DNA of 64,000 nucleotides from JAAYZB01 sp937958685. GTDB lineage: Bacteria > Bacillota_I > Bacilli_A > Izemoplasmatales > Hujiaoplasmataceae. The stretch's first letter is position 1; each line of letters starts with the position of its first letter. Location: NCBI GenBank assembly GCA_036824265.1, contig DAITAL010000001.1, positions 1 through 64,000 on the forward strand. The letters are read 5' to 3'. The position numbers and the translations under genes are program-made. Of this stretch, positions 25,754-34,817 are shown one piece after another. The notes below the pieces were generated by a model. That model worked only from the letters and a program-made list of their open reading frames with translations. It was not told the DNA's origin and ran no database searches.

Positions 25754-27283
25754 ATGCAAAAAATCATCGTCATCGATTATGGCAGTCAGTACAACCACCT
25801 GATTTCCAGAAGAATCAGGGATCTTGGCGTGTATGCCGAATTATGGTCGGCGGAGCTTGTGGCGAGCGCCATCAGCACAGACAAAGATATCATCGGCATC
25901 ATCCTGAGCGGCGGTCCCAAGAGCGTCGATTTCGCGGATGCCGGACGTCTCGGCGGAATCATCACCACCTTGGGTTTGCCCATTCTTGGCATCTGTTATG
26001 GGATGCAACTGCTCGCGCACGTCTTCGGCGGAAAGGTCGAACCCGCCCAAGCCGGCGAGTATGGCAAGGCCACACTCACAATTCACGATGCCAACTCGCC
26101 TTTGTTTGCCGGCGTTGACAGATCGTCCCAGGTGTTCATGTCGCACCGCGATCACGTGGCGGCCCTGCCCCCCGATTTCCTCAAGGACGCTTCCACGGAG
26201 GGGTGTCCGATCGCCGCTTTCCATCATCGCGCCCTGCCGATCTTCGGCGTCCAGTTTCATCCCGAGGTCGTCCATACCCACGCCGGAAACCAGATGTTGG
26301 CAAATTTCATCCACCGGATCTGTCACGGTGAAGCCGCTTGGAGCATGTCCACCTTCATCGTCGATGAAGTCGAAAAGATCAAGGCGTCGACCCGGGGCAG
26401 CCGGGTCTTGCTGGGGCTCTCGGGGGGTGTCGATTCGAGCGTCACGGCCATTCTGATTGCCAGGGCGATTCCCGACAAGCTTACCTGCATGTTCATCGAT
26501 CACGGCTTTCTGCGGAAGGATGAACACGCGGTGATCGGCCATCTGCGCGACGAATTCGCCTTGAACATCGTCGTCATCGATGCCAGGGAGCGCTTTCTGA
26601 CAAAGTTGAAAGGCATCACCGATCCGGAAACCAAGCGCAAGTTGATCGGCACCGAATTCATCGCCGTGTTCGAGGAAGAAGCCGCCAAACTGGGTGATTT
26701 CCCATTTTTGGCCCAAGGCACGCTCTATACCGATGTCATCGAATCAGGGACCGCTCAGGCCGCGGTGATCAAGTCACACCATAATGTCGGCGGTTTGCCC
26801 GAAAAGATGAACATGAAACTTCTTGAGCCCCTAAATCGTTTATACAAGGACGAAGTCAGGTCACTAGGTAGAAAGTTGGGTTTGCCGGAAGCGATCGTTT
26901 CGCGCCAGCCGTTTCCGGGTCCCGGGCTTGCGATCAGGATCATCGGCGAGGTCACCGAGGAGAAACTTGCGATCGTCCGTGAAACCGACTGGATCCTTCG
27001 CGAGGAAATCGCAAGCGCCGGTCTTGAAAAAGCCATCTGGCAGTACTTCACCGTCCTTGCCGGCATCCGCACCGTCGGGGTGATGGGCGATGCCAGGACC
27101 TATGCCCATACGGTCGCGATCAGAGCCGTGACGTCTGTCGACGGCATGACCGCCGACTGGGCGAGGATCCCTTATGAAGTATTGGACAAGATCTCGCGGC
27201 GCATCGTCAATGAGGTTCCGCATGTCAACCGCGTCGTTTATGACATATCATCAAAACCACCGGCCACGATCGAGTGGGAATAA
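25754..27283 (+). CDS. guaA: GMP synthase (glutamine-hydrolysing)
   Basis: Converts XMP to GMP with glutamine and ATP. The 509 residues consist of a class I amidotransferase domain with C81 in GICYGMQ and VQFHPEV, an ATP-pyrophosphatase domain with LGLSGGVDSSV, and the C-terminal dimerisation domain ending IEWE. AAGGAGG precedes the ATG by six bases. It is followed by guaB after 11 bases. Both are under the guanine riboswitch upstream. Confidence 0.98.
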   Translation: MQKIIVIDYGSQYNHLISRRIRDLGVYAELWSAELVASAISTDKDIIGIILSGGPKSVDFADAGRLGGIITTLGLPILGICYGMQLLAHVFGGKVEPAQAGEYGKATLTIHDANSPLFAGVDRSSQVFMSHRDHVAALPPDFLKDASTEGCPIAAFHHRALPIFGVQFHPEVVHTHAGNQMLANFIHRICHGEAAWSMSTFIVDEVEKIKASTRGSRVLLGLSGGVDSSVTAILIARAIPDKLTCMFIDHGFLRKDEHAVIGHLRDEFALNIVVIDARERFLTKLKGITDPETKRKLIGTEFIAVFEEEAAKLGDFPFLAQGTLYTDVIESGTAQAAVIKSHHNVGGLPEKMNMKLLEPLNRLYKDEVRSLGRKLGLPEAIVSRQPFPGPGLAIRIIGEVTEEKLAIVRETDWILREEIASAGLEKAIWQYFTVLAGIRTVGVMGDARTYAHTVAIRAVTSVDGMTADWARIPYEVLDKISRRIVNEVPHVNRVVYDISSKPPATIEWE

Positions 27284-27294
27284 GGAGTGAGCTT

Positions 27295-28764
27295 ATGGAA
27301 GATCTCAAGGAAAAAATCATTCTGGAAGGACTGACGTTCGACGACGTGCTCTTGGTGCCGCAGGCATCAGGCGTCTTGCCGAAAGTGGTGTCGACCAAGA
27401 CAAAACTGACCAGCAAGATCGAACTCAACATCCCGATCCTGTCCGCGGCGATGGACACGGTCACCGAGGCCGAACTCGCGATCTCGCTTGCCAGGCAGGG
27501 TGGTCTCGGCTTCATCCACAAAAACATGTCCATCGAGGCGCAGGCAAAGCAGATCAAGCGCGTCAAACTGAGCGAAAACGGGATGATCACCGAACCGATC
27601 ACCCTGAAGAAAGACCAGACGCTCCAGGATGTGGAGGATTTGATGCGCCAGTATCACATCTCCGGGTTGCCGGTCGTCGAGGATGATGGCAAACTCTGCG
27701 GCATCATCACCAATCGCGACATGAAATACCGCGAGGACCTTTCGCTTTCGGTCGCAAGCGCGATGACCAAGGACAACCTGGTGACAGCGCCGATCGGAAC
27801 CTCCCTCGAAGATGCGAAACGGATCCTCTTCGAGCATCGGATCGAGAAACTGCCGATCGTCGACGAACGCGGCTACCTCCATGGGCTGATCACCGTCAAG
27901 GACATCGACAAGATGATCAACTATCCCCAAAGTTCCAAGGATCTCAAAGGCCGGCTGCTGGTCGGCGCCGCCGTCGGCGTCGACGGCAACAACCTCGAAC
28001 GCGTCGCGGCGCTGCACCGGGCCGGGGTCGACATCATCGCCGTCGATTCCGCCCACGGCCATTCCGACAATGTCATCGAGACAATCAAAAAGATCAAATC
28101 GCTCTATCCCGATTTGCCGGTGGTTGGCGGCAACATCGTCACCGGCGAAGCCGCCCTGGCGATGATCAAGGCCGGCGCGGACGTCGTGAAGGTCGGCATC
28201 GGCCCGGGATCGATCTGCACGACCCGGGTGATCGCCGGCGTCGGCGTGCCCCAAGTCACCGCCATCGCCGAAGTGGCGCGCGTTTGCCGGCAACATGGCG
28301 TACCCGTGATCGCGGACGGCGGGATCAAGTATTCAGGCGATATCGTCAAGGCGATCGCGGCCGGAGCCGACACGGTCATGCTGGGCTCGCTCTTTGCCGG
28401 CTGCGAGGAAGCCCCCGGCGAGGAAATCATCTACAACGGCCGCCGCTATAAAATCTACCAGGGCATGGGTTCGCTCGCGGCGATGCGCAGGGGTTCTGGC
28501 GATCGGTATTTCCAGGACGCTTCCGTCGAAGCCCGCAAACTCGTTCCCGAGGGCATCGAGGCCAGGGTCCCCTACAAGGGCAAGTTGGAAGATGTCGTTT
28601 ATCAATTGATCGGCGGCTTGCGTGCCGGCATGGGTTACTGCGGCGCCCGCACCATCGCGGATCTGCAGCAAAACGGGAAATTCGTCAAGATCACCAACGC
28701 CGGCTTGGTGGAATCACATCCTCATGATGTCGAGCTTACCGCATCGGCTCCGAATTATCAATAA
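27295..28764 (+). CDS. guaB: IMP dehydrogenase
   Basis: Oxidises IMP to XMP with NAD+, the committed step to guanine nucleotides. The 489 residues form the TIM barrel with the catalytic loop GIGPGSICTTR (302-311, C308), interrupted by two CBS domains (about 98-205). The flap stretch GMGSLAAMRRGSGDRYF is present. The ATG at 27295 follows AAGGAGTGA. It is the second gene of guaA-guaB and ends before a strong bidirectional terminator. Confidence 0.98.
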   Translation: MEDLKEKIILEGLTFDDVLLVPQASGVLPKVVSTKTKLTSKIELNIPILSAAMDTVTEAELAISLARQGGLGFIHKNMSIEAQAKQIKRVKLSENGMITEPITLKKDQTLQDVEDLMRQYHISGLPVVEDDGKLCGIITNRDMKYREDLSLSVASAMTKDNLVTAPIGTSLEDAKRILFEHRIEKLPIVDERGYLHGLITVKDIDKMINYPQSSKDLKGRLLVGAAVGVDGNNLERVAALHRAGVDIIAVDSAHGHSDNVIETIKKIKSLYPDLPVVGGNIVTGEAALAMIKAGADVVKVGIGPGSICTTRVIAGVGVPQVTAIAEVARVCRQHGVPVIADGGIKYSGDIVKAIAAGADTVMLGSLFAGCEEAPGEEIIYNGRRYKIYQGMGSLAAMRRGSGDRYFQDASVEARKLVPEGIEARVPYKGKLEDVVYQLIGGLRAGMGYCGARTIADLQQNGKFVKITNAGLVESHPHDVELTASAPNYQ

Positions 28765-28789
28765 GAAATCAACCTAATGTATAATAATA

Positions 28790-28825
28790 AAAAAGAGATG
28801 CGGTTGTGATGCCGCATCTCTTTTT
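28790..28825. terminator. bidirectional terminator between guaB and the lipoprotein operon
   Basis: A 14-base perfect stem, AAAAAGAGATGCGG with CCGCATCTCTTTTT, around an eight-base loop. It serves guaB from the left and the convergent giant lipoprotein gene from the right. Confidence 0.95.
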
Positions 28826-28858
28826 GTGTAATAAGAACTAATCTGAGACAAGCAAATA

Positions 28859-31800
28859 TTACGGAAGCAGGTAACTCAACGAAGGCGTGACTACCGCAAA
28901 GTCGGCCGCATTGTCGTTGGTATCGACAAATGCTTTTCTTTGGGCTGCCATGGAGTTTGTCATTCCTAAAACGGGGCCAGAACCTTCATATTGATTGCCT
29001 GTGCCAAAACCAACGAAGTCCACTACTTTCGGATCTGCAATTCCCGAAATTGGCGAACTGGCTGGACCAAGCACCAAGGCGAGTTTCCCGTTGGTGGTCG
29101 CCAAGTTAGTTATATGAGTAATATCGGCCGTAACGGGAAGCGGTTTGTCAGTGACGGTTGTTCCGGCTGCCAATTGAATCAGATAAAACGACTGGGCGCC
29201 GATACTGCCGGTCAAATCCAAAACTTGCGAGTTGTTGGTTCCCAGTTGGAATACGCCGGTGGCGCTGGAATATTGCAATGAATATCCAACAAGGCTTACC
29301 GCAACCGTATTAGGATTGTAAAGAACAACATAGTCATTCGTGAAAGTTGCACCCGTGTTGCCGCCGCCGCCATAAATCTCATAAATCATCAGGGACAGCA
29401 GTTCCGGCGCTTCTTCGCTCTTGGCCACGGTCACAGCGATGATGACTTCCTGGCTGGTAGCGCCATCCATTGATACAGTGATGGTTACCGTGCCAACCTT
29501 ATTCTCATCTGTAGGCTGTGTCACAAGCAGCGTTCCCGGGGTCGTCGTGTGATCGATGTAAGCCGTAAGCTCGGCGGATACCGCCGTGACGGTGTAGGTC
29601 GATCCGTAGACAGGAGCGGGAACAATATAATCGTCGCTGAGCGTCAAGGTTGCCGGGAGTCTTGAGGCATCCATCGCCACTCGTTGCTGATCGGTGACCA
29701 CGACTTTGGCGAAGGCGCCCGCCATGCGGATGTTGCCATCCGTGCGGTATTCGCCGATGACGGCAGTCAGGGTGACTTCCTGGCCAACCAGATCCGCGAG
29801 GAACATCGGCTCGTCAAACTCGACAAAGTAGAATAGGAGCCTCTCGGAAACAGTTGGATTTTCCACGTTGGTGATGTAGTAGCTTGAGCTGATCTTGATG
29901 ATCGTTCCGGTTACGGTGACCGTCGACGCCAGATAGGGAGAAGTGTCCGCATTGGCGCTGGTGAACGCTGCGATTTGGGCAATCGTTGCGACGATCGGGT
30001 CATAGACAGCCGGTGTCTCGTCAAGTTTCACGGCAATCGTGATCGTGTCGATTTCCTGGAGTTTGTAGTACTCTTTCAAAGTGCCTTTGAGCAATACGAC
30101 ATCGCCGATTGCATAGGTAGCTTTCGGGAAGGCGTAAAAGGCATAGATGACCGAAGTTCCATCGGAGATGTAAGCGCCGCTGTAGACACCGGCGGTTCCG
30201 CTCGTCTTGAATTCGATGATCGTGCCTTTCATGAAGACGATGTCGCCGGTCAGGATATTATCTGATCCTGGTAGCGCCTTGATGGCGGTGACAGCGTCGG
30301 TCACGGACACGACCACGACCGGAGCGACTTCGATGGTGAAGGCTTTGGTGTCGGTGATCGTCGTGGTGTCAGCCTTGGTGAGCGTGAGCGTCGCCAGCAG
30401 ACTTACGGAATAAGCCTCGCCTTTATAGCCGAGATTGAGTTTTCCGGATTGGATGCCGGCGTCAACGCCGCCAGCGGTGATTTCCCAAGTGATGACCGAA
30501 CCGTTGGTTCCCAGCGCCGGAAGCGTGACTTGGTCAAGTTCATTGGCAGTGGCAGGAAATTCCAGGGTAGCCTTGTCTTCAGCCAGTTTCTCCTCATAAG
30601 TGGAGATGGTTACGATATATTCCTTGGTGTTGACGATTGGATCGCCACCGGTGACCGGATAGGAGAAAGTCGCCTTCAAGGTTACTTCGGTCGCTACGGA
30701 AACCGCGCCGTAAGTGACGGTGTTGCCAACCAAAGTCGCGTGGTCCGTTGGGAGAAGTTCCCAAGTCACGGCGGAAGTTCCTGACACGATGGGCAACACG
30801 ACTTCTTCGTCGCTGCCGACCGAGGTCTTGACCACCAGGGCATTGACATCCCACATGGCCTTGACGGAATCGGGAGCTTCAAGGACGGTATGGATCGTGA
30901 GTTGCAGCTGCGGGACATTGAACCAGTTGATCAGCGCGCCGGAAACATTGATGATGTCGCCGGGCGTGAATTGCTGGATCTGCGCGACGATGCCGGCATA
31001 TCCCGGAGTCCGGTTGTCGAGTCTGACGACGATCGTCCGTGTATCCGTGTGGTCGAGATAGAATTGGTAGGTTCCAAAGGTGTCGACCGTCGGGGCCGCG
31101 CGCAACTGGAAGCCTTCAAAGCTGACCAGCATGCCTTGATATGGAAGCAGTCCGGCTTGGGTGAAATCGTTGGTTGTGATCGAGGTCGATTCGGGAACGA
31201 CGACCGGTGTCGCAGTCACGACATACTTCGTCAGCTGCTCGATCTCGTACAAGCCGTTATAGATCTGTTTCTTGCCATAAAGAATGATTTCCGAGCCGAT
31301 TGGAATCTGCGCGAAAGCATCTCTCATCCCCGTGGGGACATAGATGTTCAATCCACCGGTGGCGTCTTCGATCCAGAAGGCGCTCGGGGTCGTCTGGGCG
31401 GTGAGGATGCCCTTGATGACGATCGCGTTGCCGATGGCGATTTCGGTGCCGTAGACATCGCTGATGTCGATGATGACCAGGACGGCGACATCGATTTCGA
31501 ATTCCTTGGTAAGCGGAGTCAGTTCGCCAAGCGTCAGGGTCGCCTTGACCGTCACTACCTGCGGCGCGGCGACGTCGATGAACGTCAGGTTCGCGCCATC
31601 AAGAGTCGCATATTCGCCTCCGGTCAGGATTTCCCAAGCGATGACCGAATTATACGCGCCAAGGACCGGCAAGACAAGCGTATCCAGTCCATAAGCGGAT
31701 TCGGGGATCGCCAATGCGGCGTGGTCGGCATCGAGAGCGTCTTGTCCGGTGAGGGGTACAAGTTCGATATCATCGGCGGTACCGTTGAAGGTGACCATCG

Positions 31801-33172
31801 TGCCGTTGGTGCCGTGCAGGGTATAATACAGGACATCGATCGTGACATATTTGCCGTCAAAAGTCTTGAGGGCGGCAAGCGATGTCGCGGGCGAGTAGGA
31901 ATAGACCGTTCCCAGACGGACAGCGCCGACATAAAGATCGACATAGCCGTTCGACAGGACCTTTACCATCGCCGAGACAGTGAATATCTGTCCGTGAATC
32001 AATTTATCTGCTGTTGGGTTGATGAATTCGATGTCATTCAGATCCAGTGCGTCCTCGACCACAATCGGCGTCACGGTGTACGTTTGATCCGAGGCAAGCA
32101 CTTGTTGGAGCGTCAGGTTCGAGATCTGATACAGGGTGTTGTAGTTCTTGTACAAACCGCGGATTCTGATTTGGTCGCCGAGCTTGGCAACATTGTAGAA
32201 CAGGCCGGAAGTTCCGGTGTAGACGTTCAGATATTTGCCGTCGCCGTCAAGCAGCCAGTAGCCGCCGTTGTAGACCGAGTAGACGATACCGGTCGTTTCA
32301 ACGTAGTCATTGAGGATCGATTCGCTATGGAGCGTCGCGAATGAGGTGTAGACGACAGCTGCCGGTTCGGCGATGACCCGGATCGATTTCACGACTTCGA
32401 CTTCGACATCGTCGATGCTGATGGTCGCGGTCAGAAGGACGGTTTCGTTTTCTCCGCCTTCCTCAACTTTGGTTCTGGTGATGGTGACCGTGTAGAGATT
32501 CTCCGCGTCCATCGTTGCCGAAATGGCGGCGATCAATGGCTTGTCGGATTCCCAGGCGATGGTTGCGCCTTGGGCGAGACCCGGGAGTTTGAAGCTGGTG
32601 GTGATCGCGTCCGATCCGGTGATCAGGATCGAGTTGCCGACTCTGGTCAGGAACGATGTGGCCGATTCTTCCAGGACGGTGATCGCAAATTCCCTGTACA
32701 GGGTCGTGGTGTTGAGCGTGACCGTCACTCTCAGGGTCGCGGTCGCATTGCCGTCGCCATAATCGGGAACGGTGATTTCACCGGCGGCGCTGATGACATC
32801 GGCATCAGTCGTCGTCCAGACGGCCAGCATTCCCGGCTGTGTCGCCGTCGGTAATGTCAAATCCGCTGTGACGGCGGTGATTGTTCCGAGATCGATGCTG
32901 TCAAGGAACGCTTGGACCATATCCGCATCGGACATCGTGGAGACAGTGGTCGGCGCGACGGTTGTCGGCGCCACCGTGGTCGGCGCGGCGGTTGTTGGTG
33001 CGACGGTTGTCGGCGCCACGGTTGTCGGCGCGGCGGTTGTCGGTGCGACTGTTGTTGTCGGTGCCGCAGTCGTCGGTGTGGCTGTCGTTGTCAAGTCTTC
33101 GCAACCGACAAATACGAAAGCGGACAACAGAAGCAAGCCAAGAAAGATAAATCTCTTGATTGTTACTTTCAT
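28859..33172 (-). CDS. giant surface lipoprotein with Ig-like, OB-like and lamin-tail domains
   Basis: Function unknown; not an enzyme by any visible motif. The 1437 residues begin with a lipoprotein signal (FVFVGC, C24) and a Thr/Pro/Ala linker (28-78). Ig-like beta domains of the atrophied bacterial Ig type follow (about 84-167, 175-268, 477-565, 770-857, 860-950, 1164-1250), mixed with OB-like barrels (about 275-360, 375-472, 572-655, 665-765, 955-1050, 1058-1160). A C-terminal lamin-tail domain (about 1258-1437) ends with DTNDNAADF, a pattern seen in secreted nucleases. It is the last gene of the ABC importer-nuclease operon, 24 bases after the thermonuclease lipoprotein. A nucleic-acid-binding surface scaffold is a reasonable inference. 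Domain limits are read by eye. Confidence 0.75.
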   Translation of the reverse strand: MKVTIKRFIFLGLLLLSAFVFVGCEDLTTTATPTTAAPTTTVAPTTAAPTTVAPTTVAPTTAAPTTVAPTTVAPTTVSTMSDADMVQAFLDSIDLGTITAVTADLTLPTATQPGMLAVWTTTDADVISAAGEITVPDYGDGNATATLRVTVTLNTTTLYREFAITVLEESATSFLTRVGNSILITGSDAITTSFKLPGLAQGATIAWESDKPLIAAISATMDAENLYTVTITRTKVEEGGENETVLLTATISIDDVEVEVVKSIRVIAEPAAVVYTSFATLHSESILNDYVETTGIVYSVYNGGYWLLDGDGKYLNVYTGTSGLFYNVAKLGDQIRIRGLYKNYNTLYQISNLTLQQVLASDQTYTVTPIVVEDALDLNDIEFINPTADKLIHGQIFTVSAMVKVLSNGYVDLYVGAVRLGTVYSYSPATSLAALKTFDGKYVTIDVLYYTLHGTNGTMVTFNGTADDIELVPLTGQDALDADHAALAIPESAYGLDTLVLPVLGAYNSVIAWEILTGGEYATLDGANLTFIDVAAPQVVTVKATLTLGELTPLTKEFEIDVAVLVIIDISDVYGTEIAIGNAIVIKGILTAQTTPSAFWIEDATGGLNIYVPTGMRDAFAQIPIGSEIILYGKKQIYNGLYEIEQLTKYVVTATPVVVPESTSITTNDFTQAGLLPYQGMLVSFEGFQLRAAPTVDTFGTYQFYLDHTDTRTIVVRLDNRTPGYAGIVAQIQQFTPGDIINVSGALINWFNVPQLQLTIHTVLEAPDSVKAMWDVNALVVKTSVGSDEEVVLPIVSGTSAVTWELLPTDHATLVGNTVTYGAVSVATEVTLKATFSYPVTGGDPIVNTKEYIVTISTYEEKLAEDKATLEFPATANELDQVTLPALGTNGSVITWEITAGGVDAGIQSGKLNLGYKGEAYSVSLLATLTLTKADTTTITDTKAFTIEVAPVVVVSVTDAVTAIKALPGSDNILTGDIVFMKGTIIEFKTSGTAGVYSGAYISDGTSVIYAFYAFPKATYAIGDVVLLKGTLKEYYKLQEIDTITIAVKLDETPAVYDPIVATIAQIAAFTSANADTSPYLASTVTVTGTIIKISSSYYITNVENPTVSERLLFYFVEFDEPMFLADLVGQEVTLTAVIGEYRTDGNIRMAGAFAKVVVTDQQRVAMDASRLPATLTLSDDYIVPAPVYGSTYTVTAVSAELTAYIDHTTTPGTLLVTQPTDENKVGTVTITVSMDGATSQEVIIAVTVAKSEEAPELLSLMIYEIYGGGGNTGATFTNDYVVLYNPNTVAVSLVGYSLQYSSATGVFQLGTNNSQVLDLTGSIGAQSFYLIQLAAGTTVTDKPLPVTADITHITNLATTNGKLALVLGPASSPISGIADPKVVDFVGFGTGNQYEGSGPVLGMTNSMAAQRKAFVDTNDNAADFAVVTPSLSYLLP
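32939..33091 (-). repeat. tandem coding repeat (Thr/Pro/Ala linker)
   Basis: Irregular 12-18 base units encode repeats of the type TTVAPTTAAP near the N-terminus of the giant lipoprotein. Similar linkers occur in the lipoproteins at 33197, 34818 and 49217. Confidence 0.9.
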
Positions 33173-33196
33173 AATACCCTCCTATTTGAATTTTTG

Positions 33197-34783
33197 TTAA
33201 TCGTGAATCGTTATGTCTGAAACGTCGGTAAGCATCACCTGGAATTTGGACTTGGAATAGACATAATCGGGACTTGCCTCCCAATCGAAGTCATAGTATC
33301 CCAAAGGTCCAATCACGGAGATGGTTTTGCCAACGGAGAGACCGAGCGTGGTGGCGGTTTGCTGGGTGGAATCGTCGATTCTGACAGAGAAATTGCGCAT
33401 CTGCGCGTCCCTGACATAAACCGTGTTTCCCGCCATGTTGATGCTGGTGATATACAGGTTTTGGACTTCAACCAAGGTACCGATGCGGGCGAACTCGAAA
33501 TCGGCGTTGGTGATAAGAAGCGGCTCGGGCATGGCAACGGGATCGTTGACCCACAGCAGCGTCCGTTTGAAGTTCGTGAGTTGCGGGCTGCCGCTGAAGT
33601 AGGTCGGCACCAAGCCGCCGATCGTGACGTTCGCTCCGACTTGAAGTTGCGCGGAGGTCGTGAAGCCGGCGTACATGTAGACGCCGTAGCCCGTATCGTC
33701 CTGGAGATAGATGTTGTTTCCGACTTTGCGGGTGATCGTACCGGTGACGATGGCTTTCAATCCGACTACGTCGTCGAAGTTGAGCATCAAGTCCATGATC
33801 GAAATTTCCGCGCCATCGCGGCTATAGTCGTATTCGGGATCGATCTCGCCCCAAACGCGGCGTTTGGTCAGGGAGGCGTCCCAATCAGCGAGCGTTAGCA
33901 GCATCGTGAATTTCGAACCCACGGACACCTTGTTTTTGGAATAGGCGAGTTCGACGAGTTCGAGATTGAGCAGGATAAAATCATCCTCGGCTGTATCCCG
34001 GTACCAAACCCATGCGAGATAGCGGCCATTGCCGTCCTGACGTTCGCCCTCGGCTTGAAGGACGATGGTCTCGGCGTTTTTCAACTTGGCTTCCGTGTAG
34101 CGGGCGGCAGCCTTCCCCCACGGTTCATAAAGTGCCGTTGATTCGGGAGTGTCGATGCCAAGATATCTTACGGAAAAACTTTGGCTGCCGCTGGTGAACC
34201 AGGTCGTGTCGCCGTCGATATAGCGTTGGACGGTGACGACGCCGATGCCATCGGCGATGAATTCCTTGCCTTGATAATCGGCATCCTGAAGCAACAGCGG
34301 ATTGCCAAGATCGTCTTCATACTCGTCCAGTTGGTAGAGATACTTGATTTCCAGATGCAGCGGGGATGTGAAGACCCTGACCAGGCTGCCAAGTTCGACA
34401 GGATCGCCGATTTGCAGGTTGGAGCCGTATTTGATGAATTTGTCGTACTCGTTTTCCTCGTAGATCCGGGAGACGTCGATCGAAAAGACGACTTCCAGCC
34501 CCAAGTCTTCCAGTATGTCCGTGATCGTTGCCTGGCTCTCACCCGCAAGATCCGGAAGCATGACATTGTTGTTGGTCGTGGTGACGAATGTCGCCGGTTC
34601 GGCCGTGGTGATTGTCGTCGGCGACTCGGTCGTCGTGACCGTTGTCGGCGTTTCCGTCGTCGTGACTGTCGTGATGGGCGCGGCGGTGGTCGTGACGGGT
34701 GTCGTCGTGGTGATGTCCTGGCACCCGGCCACGAACAGGGTGAAACTCATGAGCAACAACAAGATTGTAAGTTTCTTATACAT
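33197..34783 (-). CDS. thermonuclease (SNase) lipoprotein with PASTA and OB-like domains
   Basis: A 528-residue lipoprotein (LFVAGC, C21) with a Thr-rich linker (24-70). A PASTA-like domain follows (about 72-140). The staphylococcal-nuclease domain (about 180-320) carries the catalytic set R206, D211, E214 and R254 in VRYLGIDTPE and NGRYLAWVW, plus D190/D192; the R-to-E spacing of eight equals that of the Staphylococcus enzyme. One or two OB-like domains close the protein (about 335-430 and 435-525). It should cut DNA or RNA at the outer face of the membrane. It stands between the importer's binding protein and the giant lipoprotein in one operon. Confidence 0.9.
   Translation of the reverse strand: MYKKLTILLLLMSFTLFVAGCQDITTTTPVTTTAAPITTVTTTETPTTVTTTESPTTITTAEPATFVTTTNNNVMLPDLAGESQATITDILEDLGLEVVFSIDVSRIYEENEYDKFIKYGSNLQIGDPVELGSLVRVFTSPLHLEIKYLYQLDEYEDDLGNPLLLQDADYQGKEFIADGIGVVTVQRYIDGDTTWFTSGSQSFSVRYLGIDTPESTALYEPWGKAAARYTEAKLKNAETIVLQAEGERQDGNGRYLAWVWYRDTAEDDFILLNLELVELAYSKNKVSVGSKFTMLLTLADWDASLTKRRVWGEIDPEYDYSRDGAEISIMDLMLNFDDVVGLKAIVTGTITRKVGNNIYLQDDTGYGVYMYAGFTTSAQLQVGANVTIGGLVPTYFSGSPQLTNFKRTLLWVNDPVAMPEPLLITNADFEFARIGTLVEVQNLYITSINMAGNTVYVRDAQMRNFSVRIDDSTQQTATTLGLSVGKTISVIGPLGYYDFDWEASPDYVYSKSKFQVMLTDVSDITIHD
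34574..34711 (-). repeat. low-complexity coding repeat (Thr-rich linker)
   Basis: Units encoding TTVTTTE-type repeats in the thermonuclease lipoprotein, between the lipid anchor and the PASTA domain. Confidence 0.8.
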
Positions 34784-34817
34784 TATCCTCAGTCCTTAGA
34801 AACAATGATTGCCACTT

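Noticed and set aside
25507..26118. Plus-strand open frame covering the region before guaA
   Set aside because: It reads through the riboswitch and terminator and then runs out of frame within guaA; the RNA signals explain the region.
28776..28785. TATAAT after guaB as a plus-strand promoter
   Set aside because: It is followed at once by the bidirectional terminator and a convergent gene, so there is nothing for it to drive.
30890..32344. Open frame antisense to the giant lipoprotein
   Set aside because: The minus-strand protein has a signal peptide, continuous domain structure and an operon position; the antisense frame has none.
32939..33091. CRISPR-like or intergenic repeat array
   Set aside because: The repeats are in frame inside a lipoprotein gene and encode the Thr/Pro/Ala linker; there are no spacers.
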